Source: Beverwykella pulmonaria (taxonomy: Eukaryota > Ascomycota > Dothideomycetes > Pleosporales > Melanommataceae). From it: a stretch of 64,000 nucleotides of DNA. The DNA lies in assembly GCA_001599595.1 (NCBI GenBank), contig BCHH01000004.1, positions 2,502,882 through 2,566,881 on the forward strand, in the 5' to 3' direction. How positions within the stretch are numbered: the first letter of the stretch is position 1; each line of letters starts with the position of its first letter. This document shows positions 42,612 through 54,397 of this stretch, piece by piece. A program made the translations under genes and the position numbers. The notes below the pieces were generated by a model. That model searched no databases and was not told the DNA's origin. It saw only the letters and a list, made by a program, of their open reading frames with translations.

Positions 42612-44900
42612 GCTTTCGTTCCATTATAGAGAGATGCATGCATCCACAGGAAACGGTGAGTATGGCTATATTTGTCGCCGGGTTGTTGATGTGCGGGGTG
42701 AGCATGTTTAATTACTTCGTACGAGTGAAGCTCGCGGCTTGTAAATATAACTCTACACCAGGCTTTCAAGGTTATGTGCGATGGCTTCTCGTGAGCGGGA
42801 CGATGGGGTTATAACCGATAGCCAGTCAATGGAAGTTATGTATAACAGGTTGTATTTCATGGCGTCAAGGAAGGGATTTATTACTGCCTTTACTACAGCA
42901 CCAATATTCAGAGGGCTGCTCTCAGCGAGCATGGGCTTGCCACTTCTCTACTCAAATCTCATTCCACTTTTCTTTTCAATCAACGGTTACAAAGGATACA
43001 CAAGGTGTAGTACGTACCTATTATGCAACTACATGTCTTGCAATACATTTGAGCCCATAGAGAGAGAGAGGCCCCCGCTTGTTCCCACAAGCTAGTATCG
43101 AGACGCGTCACTATGATTATTCGAGCCAGTAGGAGCCGTTTGATAGCAGCAACTAAGGTAGCGCGTGGTTACTCTTCCTCAGTAATCTCGAAGCGTTACG
43201 GTGCCCATGGCTTCCCTCGGCTTTACTTGCCATTTGAGCTCATGGATGCGCACTTGTGTTCATCATGGGGATTGTGACGAGAAACAATGACTGGTTGATA
43301 TTGTGGGGCATCAAACCCGTGCGGCCACGACCGAAAACCCATTGCATCAGCAGCACACGGCAAAGTCGTGTCAAGTGTTGGGCTAGTGGTGTTACATCAA
43401 CGGGATGTGGTCCGGGGAGCGAAGACAAGCATCCAAAGCTCAACTTGGCAAGGCTTGTCTTGCGCACCTTGTTTTTAGGCGGTCTCGACCGCGTCAGATT
43501 AGTGTCCGACAGCTTCCACAACGGTATTTCGAACCGTGGACCATGGTTTTGCGCTGTGACGAAGCTTTGGTTGACGTTGTTTCTGGCGGTGCGGCAAATC
43601 CGAGCAGACGTTCTTGGACAAGCACATGCTCCAGCATCTCCATTCCCTCATCCTGAGAAGGATCCAAGAGCGAGGGTGTGCCGCAGGGCGGCGACGGCGA
43701 GCCTGCCGGACGAAACAAAGGCCAAATCTCAAATCGCCGGCGCTTCGAACGGCAGGTAAACTTTGCATCCTTACTGGGCACCCCGGCAGCTAGCAGCGAG
43801 CCCCGATGTCTCACGCTTCCCTCCATGAGGGCCCGCACCGTGCCCTCCTGCGGGTGCCCATTCAAGGCTGATGGGCAGGTTCTTTACTGCCTCTCTTGCA
43901 CTCGGCCTCCCCTCCCATCGTCCTCATCCCCTCGCCTCTGACGCTCGTCCGCGCCCCTGCCAGCACCTCGACGGCCAGAGCAGCAGGCAGCTCATTCCTG
44001 AAGCCCACAGCGCCGCAGTTGGACCCGTCTGTGCCTTTCTTGACATCGCAGTCGCCGTGTGCTCTCCAGGCACGCCCGCTGGATTCCCCGTCCCCGGTAT
44101 CGACTTGGCAAGCCAAGCGGTGGCCGATCTTTCCTGGGCAGCCTTGTTCAATTCATCCTTCAACGCCAACTCGTAAGTCTCCTCTTTTCTAGCCCCAGTT
44201 TCCAAGCGCGGAGTGGCCCTTCGATCCTCGTCGCTTGTTCCCTTGTTAGCGCGCGTCCTACCTTTGTATTTGTGCGTGCACCATGGTCGCCGCGCTATGA
44301 CCCACCTCCACACGAATTCGCATAGCCACCCGACAATCATCTATCACGGCCGGCGGCCGTCGTTGTCCACAACTGCGCGAGTCCGATGCGGCTGGCTGTC
44401 CTCGCACCGTCCGAAATGCTGACACCATCTTTGAAGACTCTAGAATTCCCGCATCGCCCCAGCTGCTGTCCCTCCCTCCGGCCCCTGCGCGACCTGAGAC
44501 GGTTGCGCGTTCCGATCGACGACACCCCTCGCAACGCATCAAACATCCAGACGTATTCAGCCCTCAACCGATCGGGTGCAATCTCGCCCTGCTGTCCCAC
44601 ACCCCACGGCCGATTCCTCCACTTGACAGCACGTTGATACTTTTTCCTCCACGTCGCACCCGCTTCGCACGGTCGCACCCGAACCCACCTCTTTTCTGCG
44701 GCCTCGATCTCTTCCAAACACTCGAATCATCGCACGACACATACCCTCTCCCAAGCGATTGGCCTGTCGTAAAGATCGCGATCTCTTTGGTCTCGAGAAC
44801 GACAGCCAATACCGACCTCGGCGCCCGTTGGCGGACGTGGGACTCATCGCAAACGAAACCCAGGCGCGGGTAGCCGCATGATGTGTGCAGTACAAAGAGT
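42612..44900. other. Long upstream region of palF, 2.3 kb
   Basis: No gene recognised. From about 43250 it becomes GC-rich with several chance open frames on both strands (the longest 167 codons at 43256-43759). The last 600 bp are C-rich (CTCCCTCC, CACACCCCACG), consistent with promoter and leader of palF. A leader intron there cannot be excluded, since the palF frame is open a few codons upstream of its ATG from a GTGCAG acceptor-like site. Confidence 0.5.
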
Positions 44901-47521
44901 ATGACTTCCAGTCCGGCACGCGGTACCACCACCCCGTCCTCCTCCCTGACGAGCAGATCGCTGCTGTCCTTATTAAAGTCACCTCTGCAATCTAAGACGC
45001 GTAACTTTGCCGACTTCTACATACAACCCGACGATCCCCACCGCCAGTATTCACCCGGAGATGTGATAAGTGGAAGTGTTGTCATCAAAATTATCAAGCC
45101 ACTGAGAATAACCCATTTGGTCATTTCGTTGCATGGATATGCACAGGTTTTCAAAAATCCCAACTCGCCAGGAGACGCTTATAAGAGCTACAGCAGCACA
45201 ATAGGGTCGGGTAAGGGGAAAAAGAGTGGGAGCTACTTTGGCAATGGATTTGCTTCGATTTTCGAGGACGAGGTGGTGCTTTGCGGCGAAGGGCGGTTAG
45301 GAGAGGGAATGTACCATTTTAATTTTGAGCTGGAGTTTCCCTCGAAGGGCTTACCCAGCAGCATTGATGTAGGCCTTGATTCTGTCATACTCGAGGCTGC
45401 CAGATTGCTGACATTTTTTGGCGCCAGTTCGAGCGCGGTACCATTTCGTACATGTTGACATCTACGTTGACACGTCCGACCACGATATCACCCGTCACAT
45501 CATGCGACACAAAGGTTTTTCTCATGGACACAATAGACATCGCCCCGATACCTGAACCCAAGCCGCGAGTGATTTCGCTCGAGCCCATATCACGACGGTC
45601 AAGACCGAAGACGGCTCGTAAACGCCCCAACACTACAGATACAGCGCATGGGACCGAAACCCTTGATACTACACGGAATGGCCGCGTGTCGGAACTCAAC
45701 AGCGTGGCAGAGGAAAGCGACAGCCCTGGAAGCCCCGCGCCAAGCGATGTTAGCTTTGAAAGTCAGTTTAGTAGTGGAAATGCTTCAGGGACTGAATATG
45801 GCATCCGCTCCGTGAACACGACTACAGAAGGTGGTTCTCAAAACGGAACGAGATCTACATCCAAAGGAAAGACCATCACGGCAACCATCGATGTACAGAA
45901 AGGAGGATTTTTGCGAGGCGACCAGGTACCCATAAAGATATCGGTCAACCATACCAAGCACGTCCGAAGTCTGAAAGGCATTATCATCACGTTGTATCGA
46001 CAAGCAAGAGTGGATATGCATCCCGCACTGCCGGTGGCCCCTAATAGCAAAGGCGACAAAACGAAATCCGAGGATTACTACCCCAAGTCAAGAACCGGGC
46101 TCGGTGGACTGTCTCTCTCTTCAGCTGGGTCCAGCCATCTCTTTCGAAAAGATCTCTCTCAGTCATTTGCACCACTATTTGTCGACCCAAGGACACTCAC
46201 TGCTGAGGTCAAATGCGCAGTGCGAGTTCCTGATGAGGCGTTTCCGTCCATATCCAATGTTCCCGGCGCGATGATCAGCTTCAAATACTTTATCGAGGTT
46301 GTTGTGGACATTCAAGGAAAGCTTTCGGGACTAGACCGCATGTTTCCCAATGCTGGCCTGGTCAGCGTTGGAAATACTGCTAGTTTGGGTCAAGCTGACG
46401 ATACCACCGGCAGCATGTTTTCCACGTGGGGAGGTAACTTTGCTGACACAGATGCGTTACGGCGTGAGAAAGGTGTTATTTCATGCGTATTCGAGGTAGT
46501 CATTGGTACCAAGGACAGCGAGAGGAACGGCAAGCGAAAACAACAAGTCAAGGAACCGCAACAGCCTAGCCTTCATGAAATTCCTTTCGGTCCAAACGAC
46601 GGGCCTTACCCAGAGGGGTCTTACCCAGAGGGGCCTTACCCAGAGTGGGCTTCCGATCCGAACTATTACGGCTACGATGAGGATGGCCAATATTACGATC
46701 ACTACGCCTACGATGCTGCATACGAAGGTGGATATTACGATGCCCCTGGATATCAGGATACAGGCGCATCACAACCAGCATACCACCACCCTCCACCAAA
46801 CCCCGAAGGCGAAGGCGAGGCAGGGTTATCCGAAAAGGAACAACTAAGGCGAGCCGAGGCACGTCTATTACCCTCTCAACCACCGGGCGCCTCTGGTCCT
46901 TCTGATCCATCATCACCGCCTGCAGCTCAGCATGGTATACCTGCCTCGGCCCCAGTACTACCAGATGATGACGATCCAAACCCACCCTACTTCCCTCCTG
47001 AGTCGTCGGCATCGTCATCTCACGCCCCACCTCCACCCGCAGCCCTATCCTTACAGCAACGGCGGCCAACTGAGGAGAGAATTCGGCATATTGCCAGTGA
47101 CTCCACTCTCACTATCAACGCCCATTCTCGGCAACCACCTGAGCCCTCTGCTCCCTTCGGAGGCAGCGAAGCTACAAGGACTAGGCCCCTCACTCAGCTA
47201 CCTCCCCCATCCCCAGCCCCAGGGTACTTTCCTTCTTCGTCGTCATCACATGTCCAGCCGACAGACGACAAGCAGGAGCTGCAGCGAAGAAGACTAGCGA
47301 TGGAAACCAGCGCTCCACCGGGCGAAAGCACTGACGATGATTTGCAGGCGCCGACACCGTCGGCACCTCGTACGTCACAGAGACAGCATACCAATCTGGC
47401 TCCTTCGGCGCCTGTGCTGGATGAGGATGATGAGGGTCTGATAGAGGCTGTTAGATCCGGCATGAGAGGTGGTGAGGCGAGCAAGAGAGTGAGTGAGGTG
47501 CTGCCCATGTACGAGCGATAA
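44901..47521 (+). CDS. palF: pH-response arrestin palF/RIM8
   Basis: Alpha-arrestin of the Pal/Rim ambient-pH pathway: it binds the tail of the sensor PalH and, when ubiquitinated at alkaline pH, recruits ESCRT to activate PacC. Exons 44901-45368 and 45428-47521, 853 aa. The arrestin N-domain starts at about 30 (NFADFYIQPDDPHRQYSPGD) and continues with VSGSVVI-like strands, ITHLVISLHGYAQVFKNPN and FPSKGLPSSID. Past the 59-nt intron it goes on with FERGTISYMLTSTLTRP. The C-domain is at about 270-490 (TITATIDVQKGGFLRGDQVPIKISVNH to MISFKYFIEVVVDIQGKLSG). The long tail is Pro-rich with PYPEG repeats, PSAPVLDED-type motifs that fit ESCRT/Vps23 contact, and a final EVLPMYER. The start at 44901 is the first ATG in frame. 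Confidence 0.92.
46604..46648 (+). repeat. Three 15-bp units in palF
   Basis: Units at 46604, 46619 and 46634 read (C/T)CTTACCCAGAGGGG and encode PYPEG-SYPEG-PYPEW. The DNA identity is high (two changes), so this looks like a recent expansion in the disordered tail. Confidence 0.8.
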
Positions 47522-48358
47522 TACCACGCGCACATATTTTCCCATTTCCTTTTCAACACGGACAGCAAGCGCTTGGATAAGCATTTTTTTGGCGATCACG
47601 GTGATGATCTGGCGTTATCATCCACGTTTTCATTTTCTTTCTGAAGAGGTTCCGTGGATGGAGGGGGGCAAAGTGCATATTTTGATACATGTTTTGGGGG
47701 GATCCGAGAGTTCAGGAGATGTGGTGTTGATGTGAAGACGATGTATTCGGGGGCGCTGAGGGTGGGTTTAGCGTTATGATACCTGGGAAAACGAGCAATG
47801 AAGCGAGCGTGCGTTTGGCTGCATGACATTTGACCTACCGTTTCTATGATATGGATTGTGTGATTGGGGCTCATGAATATAGCTTAGAGGAAGCAAGAGG
47901 TTCAACTAGCGCCCTGATAGTGCTCGTTCGAGATATGGTGTGGAATGTGTGCTCGAGGCTCGCGAATAGGCTTGGGAGCAAAAGGGGTTCTATAAGCCTC
48001 GTCCCTTGACGCTACGAAATACAATCTGCTGTGCATTACTTCCATGAACTAGTTTACAGACCTGGATTGGCCCCCCACTCTTATTGTGCCACCTACGCAT
48101 AGGCCTAAAAGTCTAGCGTACGAATATAGTTATGAGTTGCTGGACATGAAAAGGAAGAGTGGAATGAGATTTGCATACAGAGTGTGGGTCGTGGAGGGAC
48201 CGATCGCGTCGCGTGTCGTCGAATGACATCAGATTCGGAGCTAGCTAGGGCGCGCCATGGGCCCGTGGACAACTCATCGCCGCAACCATGTTTGGCCGTC
48301 GCACAACGTTTTCCCAGCATCCATCACCAGCGGCCGCCAGCGCCACCAGCACTCGACA
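47522..48358. other. Intergenic region palF to CSC1
   Basis: About 840 bp holding the palF 3' region and the promoter of the channel gene. No gene recognised. Confidence 0.5.
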
Positions 48359-51132
48359 ATGAGGGAGACGAATGACACCTGCAAGGACGGGCAGGAGGAC
48401 ATCTGGGGATTCAATCGACAAAGAGACATACGCATCCAGATTTATATCTCGGTCGCGCTTGGTCTAGGAGCCTTCATGACCTTCTGCGTACACCTCCCCG
48501 AATCCTGAGCCCTTCTGGACCCTGCTAACCGATCCCCAAAGCTCATGCGACCACGATGGAAAGGCCTCTACGCAGCGCGCAAAAAGCAAAGCGGCCAGGC
48601 GACCGCGCTCCCTGATCTCCCGGACAGCTTCTTTGGCTGGATGGTTCCGTTGTGGAGAATCACAGAGGAGCAAGTGCTGGCTTCCGCGGGCCTGGATGCC
48701 TTCGTGGTATGCACGCCGTTGGGGTCTACAGGGCATCGGCCGTGTGCTAACTCCGAGCATCTAGTATCTCGCCTTCTTCAAAATGGCCATCAAATTCCTC
48801 CTCGTCACCCTATTCTTTGCTTTGGTGGTTATCAAGCCGGTACACGATGCACACAAGGATAAAGAAGGAGAAAAGAAGCCCCCAGAAGCACCGGGAGTCA
48901 ACAGCACAGGAAGCGGTGCTACCAGCATCTTCGAGCATGTCGAGGCTCGTTCGTTATGGACAGCCGGAGCCGCCGACTACGAATACTACACCGACTACCT
49001 CTGGATGTATCTCGTCTTCGCCTATCTGTTTACCGCACTCATCGTGTATCTCATCGTTTCCGAGACAAGGAGAATCATCGAGATTCGACAGGAGTACTTG
49101 GGGAGCCAAACCACCATCACGGACCGCACCATCAAATTGTCGGGTATACCGCTCGACTTCAGATCCGAAGATAAGATCAAAGAGTTCATCGAGAACCTAG
49201 AGATCGGAAAAGTGGAGAGTGTCACGCTTTGCAAGAACTGGAAGGAGTTGGATGATCGTGTCGCCCAGAGAAGTGTTCAGTTGAGGAAGCTTGAGGAAGC
49301 ATGGACGGTCCATCTTGGAAAACGCAGAATCGAGAGGAGCCTCGAGACTCTACCCGTGGTTCAGCCCACACCGCCTGGACCGGACGTTCACGTCGAAAAC
49401 GACGACGACCATGAGGGTAGCCATCTCCTTGCCGAAACCAACGGAGATCCTGACGATCCTCCCTATGCTCGCCAGAGACCAGTCGCAAAAATATGGTACG
49501 GCCGTTTCAAGCTGCGGTACAGGAATGTGGACGCGATTAACTACTACGAGGAAAAGCTGCGAAGGCTGGACGAAGAAATCAAAGCGCTGCGGAAACAAGA
49601 TTTCGAGCCCACGCCGTTGGCATTCGTCACCATGGACAGCGTTGCGAGTGCTCAAATGGCCATTCAAGCCGTTCTGGACCCTTCCCCGCTGCAACTTCTG
49701 GCGAACAGTAGCCCGGCGCCGTCGGATGTGGTTTGGTCCAACACGTACCTTCCCCGCTCCAAAAGAATGCTTCGAGCGTGGTCTATCACGGTTCTCATCG
49801 GACTTCTCACTATCTTCTGGACTGTGTTGCTTGTGCCCATTGCTGGAGCGCTCAACACATGTTCTATCCATGAGGTGTTTCCTGGACTAGCGAACGCGTT
49901 GGCTGCGAATGATCTCTTGAAATCCCTTGTCAATACTCAACTACCGACACTAGCACTCACGTTGCTCAACGTCGTGGTTCCATACCTGTATGATTGTAAG
50001 TGGCGTGAAACCTGATCGTGAGCAAGCACTAATGGCCACGCAGGGCTGTCTAATTTGCAGGGCATGATCTCACAGGGTGATGTGGAGCTCTCTCTAATAT
50101 CAAAGAACTTTTTCTTCACCTTCTTCAATTTCTTCATTGTATTTACCATTCTTGGAACCGCATCCGGTCTCCTTGACATGATTGAACGCTTTGGAGAAAA
50201 GCTCTCTAGCGCAACCAGCATCGCCTATGCCCTTGCCGAGTCGCTGAAGAATCTCCTGGGCTTCTATACCAATTTTATCATCTTGCAAGGTTTTGGCCTC
50301 TTTCCGTTACGCCTCATGGAATTCGGCGCTCTTACTCTATACCCGGTCAACTTGATGGGCGCGAAAACCCCTCGAGGTAGGCTGCTACACGGTGCACAAT
50401 TTCTCAGAACAATGCTGACCATGCAACCTAGATTATGCGGAGCTAGTTCAACCTCCCGTATTCAGCTATGGATTCTTCTTGCCCCAGACACTTCTGATAT
50501 TCATCATTTGCATGGTCTATAGTGTTCTCGAGGATTCTTGGATGGTTCTACTCACAGGCCTTGCGTATTTCATGATCGGACACTTTGTTCATAAGTACCA
50601 GCTGCTCTATGCTATGGAGCATCGGCAGCATTCTACTGGCAAAGGCTGGACCATGATGTGCGATCGGGTCATCGTGGGCGCCGTGCTTTTCCAAGTCACA
50701 CTCGCAGGCCAACTCGCTTTAAAGAAAGCCTTCAAGCGGGCAGCTCTCATTACGCCGCTTGTGGCTGCCACTTTGTGGTTTGGCTATGTCTATGGCCGAA
50801 CATACCGGCCGTTGATGAAGTTCATTGCCTTGCGAAGCCTCCGGCGTGCCGAGCATTCTGATCTCGGACGAGATATTCAGGAAGAAGCGTTTTCTCCTGA
50901 AAATCAGCACCGTGGGTTATCCATGGGTCGACAGACGCTTGACGAGGCTCGAGAAAGCGGTCTGCGCTTTGAAAATCCCAGCTTAATACTGCCGTAAGCA
51001 TCAATCCCCACCTTACATTGATGTGACACTGATGTTTTGCAAAGTTTGGACGATGTCTGGATCATTAACAAGGCCGCACGATCTCAGAATAGCTCTGCGA
51101 TGCATAGTGAAAATAGCGAGCAAGAAGCTTAA
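48359..51132 (+). CDS. CSC1-type (DUF221/TMEM63) hyperosmolality-gated cation channel
   Basis: Membrane channel of the OSCA/TMEM63/CSC1 family. Exons 48359-48487, 48542-48706, 48765-49995, 50044-50376, 50432-50993 and 51045-51132, 835 aa. The order fits the family: TM0 (IYISVALGLGAFMTF); PRWKGLYAARKK and the PDSFFGWMVPLWRITEEQVL box; helices around MAIKFLLVTLFFALVVI and WMYLVFAYLFTALIVYLIV; then the large cytosolic RRM-like loop (RTIKLSGIPLDFR, FVTMDSVASAQMAIQ). The channel domain follows, with SDVVWSNTYLPRSKRMLR, then SLISKNFFFTFFNFFIVFTILGTASG and DYAELVQPPVFSYGFFLPQ. A short cytosolic tail ends the protein. Introns 48-58 nt. It probably resides in the plasma membrane or vacuole. The shorter, simpler N-terminal segment and exon 1 start are the least certain parts. 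Confidence 0.92.
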
Positions 51133-51839
51133 GGCTCGCGCCTTCTTTTAGTACATAGTTGGCAGAGCTCCTTCAAGGTATATCATCCGAGATCGGATTG
51201 TGCCTTCTTGCGTATCTTGTATCTTCTCCTTCCTGTTTGACTGTTTTATACCCTATGACAATTCCTTCGCACTTAGTAAACACATCCTCCCTGAAACATA
51301 ACTTCTCTAGTCCTCCTCCCGCCACGTTGGCTTGTGCATGCATCACTGATTCCAGTCGTTCATACATACGGTTGCAAAGCTGGGGCATCGTTCTCCGTTG
51401 ACAGCATCAGTCTTTTAGACGATGGTATACACGAGCCTTTCACAGAACAAGAAATTACTCGGAGCATGTCCGACGTTCTTTTAGGAATAAGGGCATCATA
51501 TGAAAAGTTGGAAAGGTCCATCGTGGAGGATCTCGAGGAAGATGTCCATATTGTTCCGGAGGACCCTTCACAACACTTTCGCACCAGCCCTTTTGGACTC
51601 GACGCTGTTGTGGCATCACTTCTTTCGCCGCATTTTCATCTTGCATCCTGGATGAACCAAACAATGGTCTTTCAAAGCACTCACGTACTTGCAAAGGGGA
51701 TGTCGATTGGCGTACTTTTCAAAGGATTCATAGTCCCTCATAGACGCTATTTTGCATACACACAAAACCTTTTTTCCCCATGATTTCACATCAAAACTTG
51801 TCTCCTCTCCTTCCCCACCTCTACCCTTCCCTTTACCGT
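51133..51839. other. Convergent spacer
   Basis: About 700 bp between the channel and the glucuronidase stops. The frame at 51334-51783 stays open for 149 codons and reads moderately protein-like, with helical acidic ITRSMSDVLLGIRASYEKLERS, but no partner exon or homology is apparent. Confidence 0.45.
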
Positions 51840-53587
51840 TCAACAAGTCAACTGCACCAACGCCGCACTACTCGCCGGCACCCAAACCGCCATGCCCCCA
51901 TCCTCTCCCACCCAGGCCGTCTCGTCCTTCGTAACATTCCCCAACAGCTTCGGTCTCCCCTTGTCAACCTCATAGTTATAACTCCGTCCATTGAACGTGA
52001 TGCCTGTGATTGCATCAGAGCCATTCGCGATCAGTCTCTGCACGATACCCACACCCGCGCATTTCACCGGCACGGTGAAATTATACGCGATTTCGGGCCG
52101 CGTGATCGGGGCTGGGATGGAGTAGTTGTACTGGTTTAGATTGATTACCATGAGGCGGGCGAGCTTGGAGTCCTCGTAGATCGCGTATGCGGATGAGGTT
52201 TCTGTGTTGTTGAGCGGGATATTTTGGACGCGGATTTGGGACTTCGTTATGTCACCCAAGGCCGCGGCGACGGCAATGTTTCCGTAGTATGGGGCTTTGG
52301 TGCCGAGTGCGGTTTTGGGAGTGGAGATGGGCTGCCAGCTTGCGTACCGGTAGTCGGTGCCCTGGTGCATATACACTTGCGAGATGTTCGTCGCCGCGCA
52401 CAAGAGGTTGAAGTCGACGCCCCAGAGTGCTGCGCCGAAGGAATTTGAGAGACCGGGCGCGCCTTGGTTGTAGAGTGAGTTTGTTTCGCCAAGGATGTAG
52501 GGTGCTGTCAGGCCGGCGGCGAGGAGGGCTTTGTACTCGGCGGCGTGGGCGGAGATGCTGGTGGCGGTTTTGGTGTGGTTCATGAGGGTTCCTGCGAGGG
52601 TGACACCCGGCTGGGTCGCGCCACCAATGTAACTGCACTTCGTTAAGATAATCCAATGTTAAAAGGTCTTGAATCGTACTTGTGCGAAGAGAAAAGCGCG
52701 ATATCGCCGTCTACACCCAACCCAGCCTTCCACGTCTTAACAGCATCGAGGCCGTTCTTTGTCCCCGCAAAACTCGGCGCTATCCACTGAAACTTCTGAG
52801 TACTAGCCCACTCCTCACCACAGCTCTGTTGTAGTGCATCCTTGATACTCCCCACCTTCGCCTTCCATTCTTTTACATAACTAGTTTCGTTCCAGGTTGC
52901 GCCGCGCACGATGCCCTGCGCAGACGTCTTATACAGATCCGGCTCGTTGCCCATTTCCCAGTACAAGAAGTTATTCTTGGACAGAGCGGCGCAGGCATAC
53001 GGCACAGACGCCGTTAGGCTGGTTGATGCTGGGGTGGAGTTGGCGGCGAGGTTGAAGCCGTGTATGAATCGGACGCCGGGCCATGTCTGGTAGGACTCAA
53101 AGAAGAGCGGGCCGATGGATAAAATTCGTGGGTAGTCCGGGGAGATGGAGGGGATATATGTACCATTGATGGCGGTTTTTAGTTGCGGGTCGAAGAGCGC
53201 GTAGTCCCTACAATTCATCAATACATCGATAAATCATATATAATATCGAGCATCGGAAACATACTGCGTATTCCCCCCAACACGAATATCGGGCTTCGAA
53301 CCCTGGAACTCCTTTATATTATCCAAAAGTGTGTCCGAGAAGGTATTTGGATTTTGCTTGTCCCCCGCAAAGTCGGGGAAGAAGGCAAGTTCAATCGAGA
53401 AGGAAACGAAGCTCTTGAGAACGGGCGCTCCAGCTCCAGAAGTTGCCTCCGGAACCTTGACAGGATTAAAGTCCGGAGAGCGCGAAACGGGAGTTCCTAC
53501 GGGATCTAGAGTGGGAGCAGGAGCAGGAGTAGCAGAAACGGCGTTGAAAGAAGCCGAAGAAAGCAGTACAGCTTGCAGGGCCCTCAT
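51840..53587 (-). CDS. Secreted GH79 beta-glucuronidase
   Basis: Family 79 retaining glycosidase releasing glucuronic or 4-O-methylglucuronic acid, for instance from arabinogalactan-type glycans. Exons in coding order 53265-53587, 52680-53207 and 51840-52632, 547 aa, the normal length. A signal peptide opens it (MRALQAVLLSSASFNAVSA). The barrel starts with LKSFVSFSIELAFFPDFAG and DIRVGGNTQDYALF. The acid/base Glu is about 196 in YWEMGNEPDLY. Barrel segment SSHNYIGGATQPG is restored by the 47-nt intron 2, and the nucleophile Glu is about 333 in PYILGETNSLYNQG. The C-terminal beta-domain has LMVINLNQYNYS and RSYNYEVDKGRP and ends at VQLTC. Many N-x-S/T sites. TATA-like sequence lies about 70 bp upstream. 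Confidence 0.93.
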
Positions 53588-53651
53588 CGTGACGTGGATT
53601 GGAGTTCAATATCCTAATCTAGGAACGAGGCGCCGAGGCAGAAACATCTTG

Positions 53652-53660
53652 TCTTATATG
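53652..53660 (-). promoter_or_regulatory. TATA-like box of the GH79 gene
   Basis: Read on the - strand as ATATAAGAC about 65-70 bp before the ATG at 53587. A second AT-rich TATTTATG lies about 15 bp further upstream. Confidence 0.45.
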
Positions 53661-54383
53661 TCCTACATAAATACCCTGGAAGTCGCCGCATTCTCGCTCA
53701 AAGCTAGCCCGACCCGGACATGCACACGTTCAGTTCTGCCCTGAGGGGAGATTCCTAGTATCCAATCAGATGGCGGGTAGCACGACAGGTTGGGACCGCC
53801 TCAATTTAGTGGCCCGCTAGTACCTTACATTTAGTAGACGACCCCGCTTCATATTAGTGGTAGGGTACTTTGAAATGAGTCTTTGGCCCCACAGGTGGAG
53901 CTTGATCGTCAGATCAACCAGCGTATGATGCCTGTGGTATGCAGTTGTAGAGAAAATAAGCTTTTCAGCATTTGACTACTGAACTGCCGCGTTCCTTGCC
54001 CACGATATCTCTAAATTCGAAGGAGCAGAGGCAGCAATCTAGCTCTTCTCCTTTTGGAGATTGGTCGAATGATGTCGTTGGATATGATTGTGGTTTCGGG
54101 AAGTTCGTATGCTAAACAATATTTATGGAATGTTGGAGAGGGCTACTCTGCTTCCGTCTCGTCAAGTAACCTCAACATTAAAAGGTCCCGGATCACTGTG
54201 ATTTTGTTGATACTTAGTCCCAGATCTTGCTCATGTATATATCATCGGCGAGCCGATGCTCGTTTCTTGTTTGTAGTGGTAAGAATTTTGGTTGAGCTTT
54301 TTCATGTCTCACAGTTCGGTGACTTCTCAAGTAAATGTAACGGCGGAAATGTACGAGACTAGAAGGTACGATTAGCATTTGCC

Positions 54384-54397
54384 AAAAAAAAAAAAAA
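54384..54397 (+). repeat. A14 homopolymer tract
   Basis: Fourteen consecutive A, followed 11 bp later by another A7 run, in non-coding DNA. Possibly the tail of an old retroposed copy, but no target duplication was seen. Confidence 0.8.

Noticed and set aside
43256..43759. 167-codon + strand open frame upstream of palF
   Set aside because: No motifs, and multiple overlapping frames in a GC-rich stretch; no sensible splicing into palF.
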